A stretch of 64,000 bases of DNA from Schistosoma haematobium (lineage: Eukaryota > Platyhelminthes > Trematoda > Strigeidida > Schistosomatidae). This document shows positions 54,047-64,000 of the stretch, piece by piece. The stretch covers positions 1,736,001 to 1,800,000 of the forward strand of contig NC_067196.1 in NCBI RefSeq assembly GCF_000699445.3. The letters run 5' to 3'. Position 1 is the first letter of the stretch. Each line of letters starts with the position of its first letter. The position numbers and the translations under genes were made by a program. The notes beneath the pieces are model-generated. The model was given only the letters and a program-made list of their open reading frames with translations. It did not search any database and was not told the origin of the DNA.

Positions 54047-54299
54047 GTAACATCTATGAAATAATTACAATATCGCTTGCTGAATGTCATGCAGATAACA
54101 TCACACGTTAATTTAACAAAAACAATATCATATATCACATCACATGAGGGTGATGAGATGCATGCTCTATCAGAACCTATCGAGGAACAGCCATTAACTG
54201 ATTGTTGAAGAGAAGAAGTATGAGGGTAGCCATCAACAATCGATTGACCATGATTAGTGAAAGTGTCTGATTAAAGTGATAATGCGAAACGTGACTCAG

Positions 54300-54394
54300 T
54301 TGAGTTGTTTAAGTTGATTAGGAATTGGAGTATCAGGGATTTACATGACAAGACACCTGGAAACATATACGAACAATCAGTTATAAATTTATTA
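54300..54394 (+). CDS. Candidate second exon of the secreted gene
   Basis: Using acceptor gtgactcag and donor TTA|gtgagt, this 95-nt exon keeps the frame of exon 1 (intron 253 bp) and encodes VELFKLIRNWSIRDLHDK... to SVINLL, leaving phase 0. The open frame continues to 54622, so the donor choice is uncertain. The pyrimidine tract is weak. I recognise no domain. Confidence 0.25.
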
Positions 54395-55086
54395 GTGAGT
54401 GTGATTCAAAGCGCTCCACAATATCGTAGACTAATTCTAACAGAAAATGATATAGGGAGAAGGGAGGATGAATCTCACCAAAGACGTTTATTCATCATCA
54501 CGCTAAATATGATACGGAAAATCAATCTGCTACATTATGTCTCCTTAAATTGTCGTTGTTTATACTTGATTATCGGGCTGACCCACAGCACACAACATGC
54601 TGACCAAATCAATCAGGGTTGATCGCTCCCTGTAATCACCATCAATGGGTGATGCTTACTCCTCATATATATCAGGTAAGATATAAGTAGTACAAGTGTG
54701 TGTGAAATCAATCAATGAAATGACATGAAGTATATACTAAATTTGCAAGAAATCGTCTGTCGATATAAGCAGCATACACTACAGTTTAACTTCAATATCT
54801 TTAACAGAGCAAATTTCATTTGATTCCGATTTTCTATTCTCGTTATTTGAATTGTGATAGTAAAGGTTGTTCATATTCATATAACTTGAGTATGACGAGT
54901 CAAGTTCAAGATGGACAGGTTAGAGTGTAAAAGTGACTCTCACTCAACTTAAGAAACGTAGGTCAAGTACACTCATAACAACAGTGAAATGATGTGCAAA
55001 TCCGAATTCAGACGACCACTCGTTTCAGGTCAACTATTATCTCACCATCATTCACTCTACAAATTTTCTCCACTCATATTCTCAAA

Positions 55087-55120
55087 CACTCATTCACTCA
55101 CTCACTCACTCGCTCACTCA
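55087..55120. repeat. CTCA/CTCG short tandem repeat
   Basis: cattcactcactcactcact followed by cgctcactca, in a wider CA/CT-rich stretch at 55020-55215. Confidence 0.85.
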
Positions 55121-55554
55121 AAATAAACAAATATGCTTCACTTTCACTCTCACATTGACCTCAACAGAATCACAAGTACTCACACGACACAATTGTATGT
55201 CCACTCACTCCATCTCACACACAGTATAAGAGCGATGTGACTTCAGCCATTCAAGGTGAAGATCTAGGCTACTCGTTGTAGCTAAGATTGATTGGTTTGA
55301 CACATTGTTAAGGCCATATACGTTGATGTTCTGATTAGCGATTTAGTCACGTGTTAATTAACATGGCAACAGTCATAATATAACATCATATGTAACCTTA
55401 ACGTGAGTGTTGTGTCCTAGTAGTTGAGACTCAAGGACAGAGAGTAAATGATTCAAGCGAGTATCATTTAGTCAAAATTCAACTACGTCAAATTTGATAC
55501 AGCCTGTGATATCTCACAGTTGACGCCAAAACACTAGTTACTTCTGCGAAATCT

Positions 55555-56810
55555 AATTATCGTTTTCACATTATCAATTAAATATGTTTGAATTGTGTGA
55601 GTATTTGATAGCGCATCACCATTGTGAATGAGTTCTGAAGCTGTAAGTCCAGAATGTTGGTTGATGATCTCATGATTCAACGTCTCTTCGAGAAGATTCG
55701 ATGTAAGTATTTCCCATTCAAATATTTGGCAAGTAACGTTCACGAGCTGAGATTGTTCAAAGTTATTCTGTTCAAATCAAATATGAATCGACTTATCATA
55801 TTATGACTACACAAATGTTTTGTGATTACGCCACTGATATTGTGTCCATGTCCCGCATGTTTCAAACTTAAAATGCGACGACGGTCTGGCTTACCATTAT
55901 GCGCATACTACGAAAACGAGACAGTTACACTTCAGCAGCAACCTGAATTTACTCGAGTGTCATTTGATAATACATACCTGTACGCATTAGAAAACCTGAT
56001 TACCTGCACTATAGTGTGAAGCTCAATCACTCATTAGTTAATTGCAGTCTAGCCTACTGTGCATTGCTTCATGTATTAGTCGCGCGATTCGCATTATATC
56101 GGTCAGTGAACATGGTGAGAAATAAAAGGATGATGGAAGCTTAAATATTTACTAATATACGCACGAAACAAATAGTTCTGTTAGCGTTCAACATTGATTG
56201 CAACCTCGTTAGCAATTGCAGACAGGCCCCAATGTTAAGGATCACTATCAGGAATGTTTAATACGATCAGTGAAATGTACTCTGAAGAGCCTTATTGATA
56301 TGTTGAATGCCGCACATAACTTTGAGTGAATTTTTTGATGTACATTCAACAAACCAGATCAAATGCTTGATCACTTCACCTCAGTCTGAACGTAGTGTTG
56401 CGTAAATGGGTTTATCAGCAACTAGCAATAAGCATTGGACATTTTGGTTTTACACAGTCATATGTGAATGGTTGCAAAGTAATTCTGGTACAAGTAATGT
56501 ATAACGTCATGCGGAATGGCTTACAGACAAAAATAAACTATGACTCATAAAATTTTAACTAAAATTATGCAGTCTATCACACGTATATTCACGCAACATA
56601 CCACATTCACTGTGTATGTTTTACACACTTCGAATGCGAAACAAAATTCTATCTGTCCACATGCTTTAGTTCCGAGCAATGACGATTACAATCAAACACA
56701 ATCTGAGGAGTTCACATCACATCACTTATCAGTGTGAAGGATAACCGGATACAAAGTTAAATTCACAGTCTCTTCAGTTTTATTGACTTCGAAATCGATA
56801 GTAGTTCCCG
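55555..56810 (+). repeat. Diverged ~3-kb tandem duplication, unit 2
   Basis: Colinear with unit 1 at an offset of about 3.0 kb, roughly 75-80% identical where alignable by eye. No long open frame is conserved between the units, so the duplicated DNA looks non-coding or holds only very small exons. Confidence 0.6.
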
Positions 56811-57099
56811 TCATCTAATTTCGGCATTGTTTCTACCCCCTTAAATTCACCGCGACACTTCTCTTGAGATGAAGTCCAGAGACAGAAAATCATATAACAG
56901 AGAACAGCTATCAGGATCTCGATTTCGAAGCATCACTCGATTATAGGCAATAATAACACGAATCATAATGTGGAACATTTACATGAAGATGCTTTTCAGA
57001 GAATGTTCAATCAAATAAACATGTTAGGTCATATGAGAGAATGGTATCGAATTGCGATCTTGCCCACTAAAATCTGCTGCATTCGTTGCAACGAGGTCA

Positions 57100-57292
57100 A
57101 CGTATAAATGACCATACAAGTGGCAATCTACTTACCCGACTTTACGAAACAGTGTGGTCCTAAACTTCTGAATGACAAAATCCCTAAAATCATGATGGTC
57201 AACTTCATAATAGTGATCTGCATTTGTGAAGAAATAAATGAATCAGCTTTCTTTCATCATGCCACTACAGAGTATTTGTTAAATCACTGAGC
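57100..57292 (+). repeat. Diverged copy of part of the inverted-repeat arm
   Basis: Matches 59790-59935 in the same orientation: acagtgtggt, atggtcaacttcataatagt versus gtggtcaacttcagaattgt, and gaaataaatgaatcag. Both frames give a related peptide (LPDF-KQCG ... VICI-EEINES). The repeat therefore existed before the 2105-bp inversion event and has diverged. Confidence 0.5.
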
Positions 57293-57984
57293 TCACTTAT
57301 GCAGAGTTTATACGTATGTATATACAACATGTCCATATAGTTTCCACGTCCCCATTAGTGCACTTTCTGTGGGATTGAGGATACAAACAATGTAATGAGA
57401 TTTTCTCTGTGTACTAACAGTTCGTCATTTCACTTAACAGTATGCTTATGTTGAGTTGTTGTATGAACGTCTTATTTATTCACACTCTCATGTGAATTCA
57501 TATTTTTCGATTATCTCATTACACTATAGTGGAATCGCTATCTTTGCAAATATCCAAATTATAATTATGGCAAAGCAGAAATAGTAGATGGCGTTTCTCA
57601 TAATTGAGAAATTTCACATTACAAACACATTCGAATGCCGCATCGAAAACGAGATTCTCCTGTTCAAAATTTCGGTATTCATTACACTAAAACGTGGTCA
57701 TTAGTTTTGGTGCAATCGAGACCGTTTATTACACAAGCCACACAAAATGCATCATTGTCAAGTCATTCCATTCGGGAGTCATAAAACCTCCTGATCGAGA
57801 CACTCTGTTGCTTGATAATAGGTTAATAATTATTCTACATGTCAAAACTATTTGAAAAGCATTTTCAGTTTACCATGTCCATCTTTTAACTGCCAAAAAA
57901 GTTCCACAATTGACGTCTCAACAATTACGGTATCCATACAATAGTCCGAACTAAGTGAGTACGGTATAGCGGTAAACAAATACC

Positions 57985-58208
57985 CTAAATAAATTGCTCT
58001 GTAAATCTTCAGCATTGGATACTGACCTTGTTAATCTAAATAGTTTCACCTGAATGGAGGTGCTTGGTCATGCAAACGCAGCAGATGAGGGGTAGAAAAG
58101 CTGTGTTCACCATCCCCCTACAATCACCAGGCAGATCAGATCGGTCGATCCATGATATACTGAGAGCCTATCAAATATATCTTCGAACATCCGAACTTCT
58201 AGCATTTG
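57985..58208 (+). repeat. Degenerate LTR related to G3
   Basis: The plus strand shares tcagcattggatactgacc, ggtgcttggtcatgcaaacg and aggcagatcagatcgg-like blocks with the G3 LTR read on the minus strand at 60440-60660. No internal element is attached. It lies just inside the inner edge of the right arm. Confidence 0.5.
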
Positions 58209-58259
58209 ACTTCACTTGATCGGTACGAATCATATTAGTTGTTACTGGTTAAAGCGAAG

Positions 58260-60364
58260 TCGAATGCCAAATATATGTGGCATCTTTATTCATGGAGCTC
58301 GTACGGTATGAATCATGTAATTAAGACATACACACTCTATATAAAAAGATAAACCAGACAGCATCATGCCATAAAACAGGAAATAAAAATCTATCAAGAT
58401 CACGTCAAAAGTGGTTGTGAGTGAAGAAACTGTAGTAATAGATCAAGAGTAACTTAAGAATAGTAAATCCTGCTGCACTAATCAATAGGCTAATTGAAAG
58501 ACAATCGAATATATGTGTTTACATGGTCCAGTAACTTATTAACTATCGAGTAGGGATATGTGTATTGCTAATAGTTCACAAGTGATTTCTGCCAATTAAC
58601 ATTCATTTATTCTTCCTCGGGTTATGATGGGATTGCCACAGTTATTAGAAGTTCATAACTCACTGAATATGTGAGTGAAACCACGAGATGGGGTGGCCAG
58701 AAATCATAGGTGAAAAAGTTAGCTCGCCATTCATGTCACTTTTCCGACACGATGGGTCACAAAAACGGAATGTGGAGTGGCGATATACATTAATAGTCAC
58801 TACAGAGTTGTAACGCTACAAGGTACCAAGTTAACCGAGGTCACGTAATTGCGCTGACGATTCCTTTTTATAAACGGCACAAAATACGTGATTGCTGGTA
58901 TGTAGCGTACCTCAAAAGGTACTAATACTGAACGATATAATCCAGAAAATAATGAACCTACCACACTCGAAGTTCAACCGCATGCTACAGGCTGGATGTT
59001 TCAACACTTCATATCTAATTCTCAACAAGGCGGATACAACCTCTACAGGATGGTTTGTTAGGCGGCTTGCCACAAATAATACAAGTTCTGAACTGATGAA
59101 GCATATATTTGGCGCCACAAGATACGACTAGGACGGAAGACCCTCAAATTTAGTGTTATGTAATATACTTGACTACGGCTTATACGATAAACGTGTATCG
59201 GCACTCGGGCGTGAAAAATAACCTATAAATCGTGATCAAAAGTCGAGAAAAGAAGAAGAAGAAGCAATTACTGGGTAAGTGTCAAAAATGTACAGATGCG
59301 CCAGAATATTCATATTTTTCAGTATACGCCATTGTGTTATTGCAATCCAGTAACTTCTCAAGCTGAAAGTTACACCATTTTACAATCACAGGCAGCCATG
59401 ACAAATTCTCAGAAAATTCTATTGCATTCCGCAGAGATAGAATCTTTTCAGCTCCTTTGGAATCCCTCAGGTCTTGTCGAGCTTTCCAGGACTCGTCGCA
59501 GCACCTTCCCGGAATAAAAGTTTGTGATGAATCTACTTGTTAGTTGATAACTGCTTCATGATGACGTTCCATTTTTTTGATGTCGCTTTTGACCAACTTC
59601 TCCTTCTTTTGTTCTTCATGGTGTTTTTGAAAGTTTCCATGATTGGAGTGTCCGTAATTACTGAGAGTGAAAGACTCACTTATCTTCTGTGCTTAGTGTC
59701 ACTTTATCTTTACGGATTTGGTTTATGTGCCTAATTCACGTCTTAAACGTCCAACGCACATTTTACAAAACGTTTCCACTCTCTTTTGTTTTACTCCTGA
59801 TTTACCAGACTTTAGGAAACAGTGTGGTGACAAAATCACTACCAACAATGTGGTCAACTTCAGAATTGTAATCTGCATTTTTAAAGAAATAAATGAATCA
59901 GTTTACCTTCATTATGCCTCGACAGAGTAATTGATCGTCAGGATCGATCATGAAATAAGAAACGGATAGTTGTTGACTGATTTTGTGCTGAGAATTTCAT
60001 AGTGTACAAAAATAAAGTTTTAATCAAAGCTATTAAAAATAATAAAATTGAAAAATAAAGCAGCAGTACGAACGTTTTCGTGCATACTGCATCTCAATTA
60101 TCCAAAGCGAGATACCTAGTCACCCAATTTTATGGAATAGAATCCCAGTTAAGCTCCATTGCAGTGAAACTATAACCCATTTCAGAATTCTCGTCGATGA
60201 TTTTCTTTTCGAACTTGGATTGTGTCATCTAATAAATATCAGTGTGTTTAGTAATGGTTTGTACAAATAAAGTTCGTCATCTATTTAAATGACTTAAAAA
60301 TAAACTATAACATGCGGTGACCTACTTTTATCAAGAGAACGCGATTGGTATAATGGAAACAACT
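58260..60364 (-). repeat. Right arm of the 2105-bp inverted repeat
   Basis: Exact mirror of 48969-51073. The inner edge is cgaatgcc (58261) and the outer edge lies within the G3 LTR at 60364, where the LTR continues only on this side. The shared open frames (58892-59131, 59296-59517, 59537-59734, 59718-59930) are identical in both arms. One has a plausible acceptor (atttttcag at 59315-59323) and another a long hydrophobic stretch, but no product is recognised. Confidence 0.9.
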
Positions 60365-60691
60365 GAGGATGATACAGGTATTCAGTGTTTGACAACGCTT
60401 CTACCAGTAACACCTTCTAATATGCTTTGTTCCCACCGAGAGAAATCAAAAGACAGAGTCGAGGAGATCAGAAGAGTGTATTTGGCGATAACCAATATAT
60501 CGGGAATCTCTGATCTAATCTGGCTAGTGATTGCGGTAGATGTTGAGCACAGCGTTACAGCACGTGATCTGGTGCGGATGCATGACCGAGCGCCTTCAGT
60601 TAGATGAGTCCACTAAGACATATGGTCAGCATCCAATGTTGAAAACCTATAGAGCTATTTAGTTTGGGGATTTATTTACCGCTACAGATCA
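60260..60691 (-). repeat. 3' LTR of Gypsy element G3
   Basis: Starts TGATCTGTAGCGG on the minus strand directly after a polypurine tract (ACAAGGGGGGAG, 60692-60703). The end is near 60260, where similarity to the empty-site-like repeat at 48445 begins (GTACAAACC). Its last ~100 bp are included in both arms of the inverted repeat. The 5' LTR is outside the window. Confidence 0.6.
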
Positions 60692-61104
60692 CTCCCCCCT
60701 TGTGGGGCAGTGATGACCCTAAGATGTGGCCAGACAGAAGTTTAAACCCAACGAGTTTGTCGTTGGTAAACACTCTTCTGATAGCTTACTAAATTTAGCA
60801 GCGTCTGGTCGTCTCTCCTTACTATATGGGACCGGAGTACAACATAGTAAAAAAAGAAATGTACAATGAAAATTTCGTATCCTCATAAACGTCATCGTTC
60901 TTTTCCAGCCGTCCTGGAAAAGAAGAAAGAAAATGTAAGTGCATGTCGAAAATACACTCGTGTGTGCGTAAAAAGGGGAAAATAAACTCATGAACACGTA
61001 ACAGCGTTAAAAAAATCGTTTTTTTTTTTGAAATAGAAATGAAAATATATAAGCCTATTAAAAAAATTTATTTTTTAATAATATAGAAAATGTCGAGAAG
61101 TGCC

Positions 61105-62046
61105 TTACGTGCAATAGTCGTTTAAATGTTCTGGAAATCTCACTCTTCTTCCAGAACGCGTCGTTTTAAGTTTATTTTCGGATACTGTCGAAGTATCATC
61201 GTGTGTGTTGGTTGTCGGATGAGGTATTATAAGTGTCGGAGTCGTGTCGTTCAATTGTACCGAAGGAAAATCTACGTAGATAGGATTTCCTTCTAAATAC
61301 GCTGCTTTGAGGCGATCGATGCTGATGCTATCGTTGGTTCCGTTTTTATCGATTATATAGTACTTCGGTTCGCGTTGAAGAACTTTGAAAGGTCCTTCGT
61401 ATGCTGATTCGAAAGGTCGTCGATGCGAGTCTCGACGAACGAAAACGTGTGTACTATATCGTAAGTCAGGTTGAACGAAAACATCAGTTGATTGAGGTCG
61501 AGTGGAAGCAGGGTTAACTGAACGCATTGCGTTTGTAAGCCTGTTCGTGTAGGAGGTTAGATCCATGCTCATTGAAGAGGATGAAGGATCCACGAATTCT
61601 CCTGGAAGTTGAAGTGTCGTTCCATAAACGAGTTGAGCCGCAGTGTATCCAATGTCAGCTTTCACTGCATTGCGGATACCTAGTAAGACGAGTGGAAGAG
61701 CGTCGGTCCAATGTGAAACGTTTGCAGCTGATAGTGAATCTTTTAGTTGTCGGTGAAAACGTTCTACCAACCCGTTTGCTTGTGGGTGGTAGGCGGTCGT
61801 TCGGAAGCGAGTGCTTCCTAATAGTGTAGTCAGACGACGGAAAAGTTCAGACTCAAACTGACGTCCGCGGTCTGTAGTGATGGTTGAAGGGCAACCAAAG
61901 GTTGCTAACCATCGTTCGACGAAGGTGCGGGCCACTGTTTCAGCAGTGATGTCCTTGATAGGTACTGCTTCTGGCCATCGAGTGAAACGATCTACACAGG
62001 TTAAGAGGTAAGAGTATCCATTTGAATCTGGTAAAGGTCCTACCAA
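61105..62046 (-). CDS. pol: G3 integrase core and C-terminus
   Basis: 313 aa, starting at the first Met in the core; the frame continues upstream past the TAG near 62155. Between them the zinc domain reads [10 protein letters not shown], where a Tyr replaces the first expected Cys of CxxC. The core triad is present: D in [15 protein letters not shown] in [12 protein letters not shown] and E in [14 protein letters not shown]. The C-terminal GPF/Y-like module is [18 protein letters not shown]. An acidic/Thr-rich tail ends [13 protein letters not shown]. Without the upstream part the protein would lack its zinc domain. Confidence 0.8.
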   Translation of the reverse strand: MVGPLPDSNGYSYLLTCVDRFTRWPEAVPIKDITAETVARTFVERWLATFGCPSTITTDRGRQFESELFRRLTTLLGSTRFRTTAYHPQANGLVERFHRQLKDSLSAANVSHWTDALPLVLLGIRNAVKADIGYTAAQLVYGTTLQLPGEFVDPSSSSMSMDLTSYTNRLTNAMRSVNPASTRPQSTDVFVQPDLRYSTHVFVRRDSHRRPFESAYEGPFKVLQREPKYYIIDKNGTNDSISIDRLKAAYLEGNPIYVDFPSVQLNDTTPTLIIPHPTTNTHDDTSTVSENKLKTTRSGRRVRFPEHLNDYCT

Positions 62047-62157
62047 ATCCAGATGAACATGGTCGAAACGAGCATCGGGAGTTTTAAATGAGCCTAAGGG
62101 ACATTTATTGTGTCTGATGACCTTAGATTTTTGGCAGCTTACATAGGAGCGTGCCCA

Positions 62158-63648
62158 CTACCTCACGTCTTTATTCATACCAGGCCAGCAAAACCGCTCT
62201 GCTATAAGCTTGATGGTTGCACGAACGCCTGGATGAGAAAGTTTGTGCAATGTATTGAAGACATTGCGTCGATAATGTTTCGGGACGATTGGGCGATCCC
62301 TACCTGTAGATGTGTCACAAAGTAAGGTTTCTTTATCTGTTCCCATCTGTTTGATGCGTAGTTTAAGGGTTGTGGACGATAACTCGTGCTGAAGATCAGT
62401 GTCTTCTTTTTGAAGCTGGGCGAGTTTAGGAAGGTCGATTCCTTGGAAACTGTTCAAGGAATTTATTCGAGACAAGGCGTCTGCAACTACATTGTTTGCT
62501 CCAGAAATATGTTGAATATCTGAAGTAAACTGCGAAATGTAGTCCAGTTGTCGAGACTCACGGGGAGTGTACTTGTCAGAAGGAGAGCTTAACGAGAAAG
62601 TGAGCTGTTTATGGTCCGTGAAAAGAGTGAATTCACGGCCTTCGATATAGTGTTGAAAATGCCGTACCGCACAATACATAGCTAGGAGTTCCCTACCGAA
62701 TGTGCTGTATCTCAATTCGGTGTCTAGCAACCGTCTAGAGAAAAATGTCAAGGGTTGCCAAGAGTTGTTAACCCATTGTTGTAAGACTTCTCCGATTGCC
62801 GAGTCGGATGAGTCTACTGCGATACTAATGGGTGCTTCAGTGTCCTGATGTGCGAGCATTGTTGCTTTAGCGATCAGTTCCTTAACTGTGGAGAATGCTT
62901 TTCGTGCGGTGTCGTCCAAATTAATGGATTTCGCATTTCCACGAAGTTGGTCAGTAAGAGGTTTCATAAGGAATGCGCATTTCGGTATGAAGCGTCTATA
63001 GAAACTTACCAGGCCGTTAAACGTGCGTAATTGCTTGACGTTGGTCGGTTCTGGGTAATCCAGAATGACCGCCACTTTGGTCCTAAGAGGTCGAATGCCT
63101 TGAGCATCGATAGTGTATCCTAGGAAATCTAACGAGTCGGTTCCGAATTGGCATTTCTGAACGTTTACAGTAATGCCATGTTTTTGTAATCGTTCGAAAA
63201 CAAGATCCAGATGCTTGAGATGTGATTCACTGTCCGGACTTGCGATTAGGCAGTCATCAACATACGCATGTACGAAGTTGAGACCTCGAAAGACGTCGTC
63301 TATGAATCTTTGGAATGTTTGCGCAGCGTTTCTTAGACCGAAAGGCATTCGCAAAAATTCATAGAGTCCGAAGGGAGTAATGATGGTGGTTTTCGGTATG
63401 TCGTTTGTAGCCATAGGGATTTGGTTATACGCTTTAACCAAGTCGATTTTCGAAAAGACAGTTGTACCTTTCAAGGTAGCTGTCAAATCGTGAATGTGAG
63501 GCAACGGGTAACGATCGGGAATGGTTTTTGCATTCAATCGCCGATAGTCACCAGTTGGACGCCAATCGTTGCTGTCCTTTTTAGGGACCATGTGGAACGA
63601 AGATGCATAAGGGGTGTTTGACGGTCGTATGATTCCTAAGTCTATCAT
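62158..63648 (-). CDS. pol: G3 reverse transcriptase-RNase H-integrase N-terminus
   Basis: 496 aa, open. [60 protein letters not shown], catalytic [12 protein letters not shown] and a thumb [11 protein letters not shown]. RNase [16 protein letters not shown] (D), [15 protein letters not shown] (E), [10 protein letters not shown] (D), [10 protein letters not shown] (D). Integrase zinc domain: [15 protein letters not shown] with the HxxxH pair. A TAG after GMNKDVR stops the frame. RT catalytic residues are intact. Confidence 0.85.
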   Translation of the reverse strand: MIDLGIIRPSNTPYASSFHMVPKKDSNDWRPTGDYRRLNAKTIPDRYPLPHIHDLTATLKGTTVFSKIDLVKAYNQIPMATNDIPKTTIITPFGLYEFLRMPFGLRNAAQTFQRFIDDVFRGLNFVHAYVDDCLIASPDSESHLKHLDLVFERLQKHGITVNVQKCQFGTDSLDFLGYTIDAQGIRPLRTKVAVILDYPEPTNVKQLRTFNGLVSFYRRFIPKCAFLMKPLTDQLRGNAKSINLDDTARKAFSTVKELIAKATMLAHQDTEAPISIAVDSSDSAIGEVLQQWVNNSWQPLTFFSRRLLDTELRYSTFGRELLAMYCAVRHFQHYIEGREFTLFTDHKQLTFSLSSPSDKYTPRESRQLDYISQFTSDIQHISGANNVVADALSRINSLNSFQGIDLPKLAQLQKEDTDLQHELSSTTLKLRIKQMGTDKETLLCDTSTGRDRPIVPKHYRRNVFNTLHKLSHPGVRATIKLIAERFCWPGMNKDVR

Positions 63649-63696
63649 GTGATCGAATTCGTTTTTCGCTAACCTCAGCTTTTCCGGAGCTAGTCG

Positions 63697-63981
63697 TCAT
63701 GCTTTAGAGAATACAGGTGGTCCTGTAGTCGTGATGTGATGTGTAACATTGCTGGTTACACACGGTAGTTTCGGTTGAGTTTGTTGTATCCCAGGGTACT
63801 TGTCGAGTAGTGGTTGATAGAGTGCGTCTATCATATGCTTAACTGTGACTGGGGATAATCTACAACCATAAAAGGAAGTTACGCAAACGGATAATTTAGT
63901 GTTTCCATCTACTAGCCTCCGTTTGCGCGTGTCGATGATTAGATTATGGTGTTGTAGAAGATCCATACCAATGATTGGCAT
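63697..63981 (-). CDS. pol: G3 protease C-terminus, partial
   Basis: Starts MPIIGMDLLQHHNLIIDTRK, the flap-to-helix segment after a retropepsin (GxDLL motif), followed by the linker toward RT. The upstream active site is outside the window. It ends at TGA after GPPVFSKA; reading through gives [18 protein letters not shown], which continues into RT, so the stop is most simply CGA to TGA. Confidence 0.65.
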   Translation of the reverse strand: MPIIGMDLLQHHNLIIDTRKRRLVDGNTKLSVCVTSFYGCRLSPVTVKHMIDALYQPLLDKYPGIQQTQPKLPCVTSNVTHHITTTGPPVFSKA

Positions 63982-64000
63982 AGAAACATCTGCAACAACG

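Larger units (their letters stand above)
60692..64000 (-). mobile_element. Gypsy-like LTR retrotransposon G3, cut by window end
   Basis: On the minus strand: protease C-terminus, RT, RNase H, integrase, a ~400-bp AT-rich 3' UTR, polypurine tract and 3' LTR. The gag and 5' LTR lie beyond 64000. It is a different lineage from G2, with RT wording [20 protein letters not shown] and catalytic YVDD. Only two nonsense changes interrupt more than 2.8 kb of coding sequence, so it is relatively young. Confidence 0.85.

Noticed and set aside
55020..55215. Possible CRISPR-like or satellite array in CTCA-rich DNA
   Set aside because: It is a simple short tandem repeat without regular spacers, in eukaryotic DNA.
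58892..59930. Set of 65-79-aa ORFs duplicated exactly in both inverted-repeat arms
   Set aside because: Identity merely reflects the recent duplication. The frames overlap one another, lack recognisable domains and have no conserved relatives in the older duplicates except one short peptide.

Overview
The window is eukaryotic nuclear DNA and almost certainly comes from a schistosome blood fluke (Schistosoma). It is AT-rich and carries endonuclease-reverse transcriptase LINEs with schistosome-type motifs, Gypsy-like LTR elements, a Penelope-like element and a hammerhead-ribozyme remnant of the schistosome Sm-alpha type. Host coding sequence is sparse. No bacterial operons, CRISPR arrays, rRNA or free-standing tRNA genes were seen. 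Family names are from memory of motifs; no search could be run.

Layout. 1-12.4 kb: LINE 3' ends, a near-perfect palindrome of a broken Gypsy element (arms 2616-5026 and 5091-7501), two 379/383-bp LTR-like insertions, a MITE, a TA microsatellite and a solo LTR. 10.4-12.6 kb: two minus-strand exons that join in frame to give the start of a RasGEF catalytic domain; a third well-delimited minus-strand exon lies at 40371-40596, so most of 10-41 kb may be intron filled with transposons. 12.8-22 kb: a family of terminal-inverted-repeat units that combine a tRNA-like Pol III head with a hammerhead ribozyme, interleaved with copies of a ~440-bp dispersed repeat. 22.6-26.3 kb: a near-full-length LINE (B). 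26.6-30.8 kb: a Gypsy element (G2) with a 314-bp 5' LTR. 31.7-39.8 kb: a three-level nest in which a Penelope-like element is split by LINE C (10-bp target duplication), and LINE C is split by LINE A3 (5-bp duplication); removing each insertion restores the outer reading frame. 40.7-43.5 kb: a CR1-like LINE. 43.5-60.4 kb: a transposon-poorer tract dominated by a 2105-bp inverted repeat (48969-51073 and 58260-60364) around a 7.2-kb centre, itself made of diverged ~3-kb duplications, with a candidate small secreted-protein gene. 60.26-64 kb: a Gypsy element (G3), cut by the window end, with nearly complete protease-RT-RNaseH-integrase.

The elements work as parasites and partners. LINEs supply endonuclease and reverse transcriptase. 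The ~440-bp repeat matches both ends of LINE C and is probably mobilised by it. The two large inverted repeats are younger than the retroelement insertions they contain. This architecture resembles repeat-rich sex-linked or heterochromatic DNA, but the sequence alone cannot settle chromosome identity.
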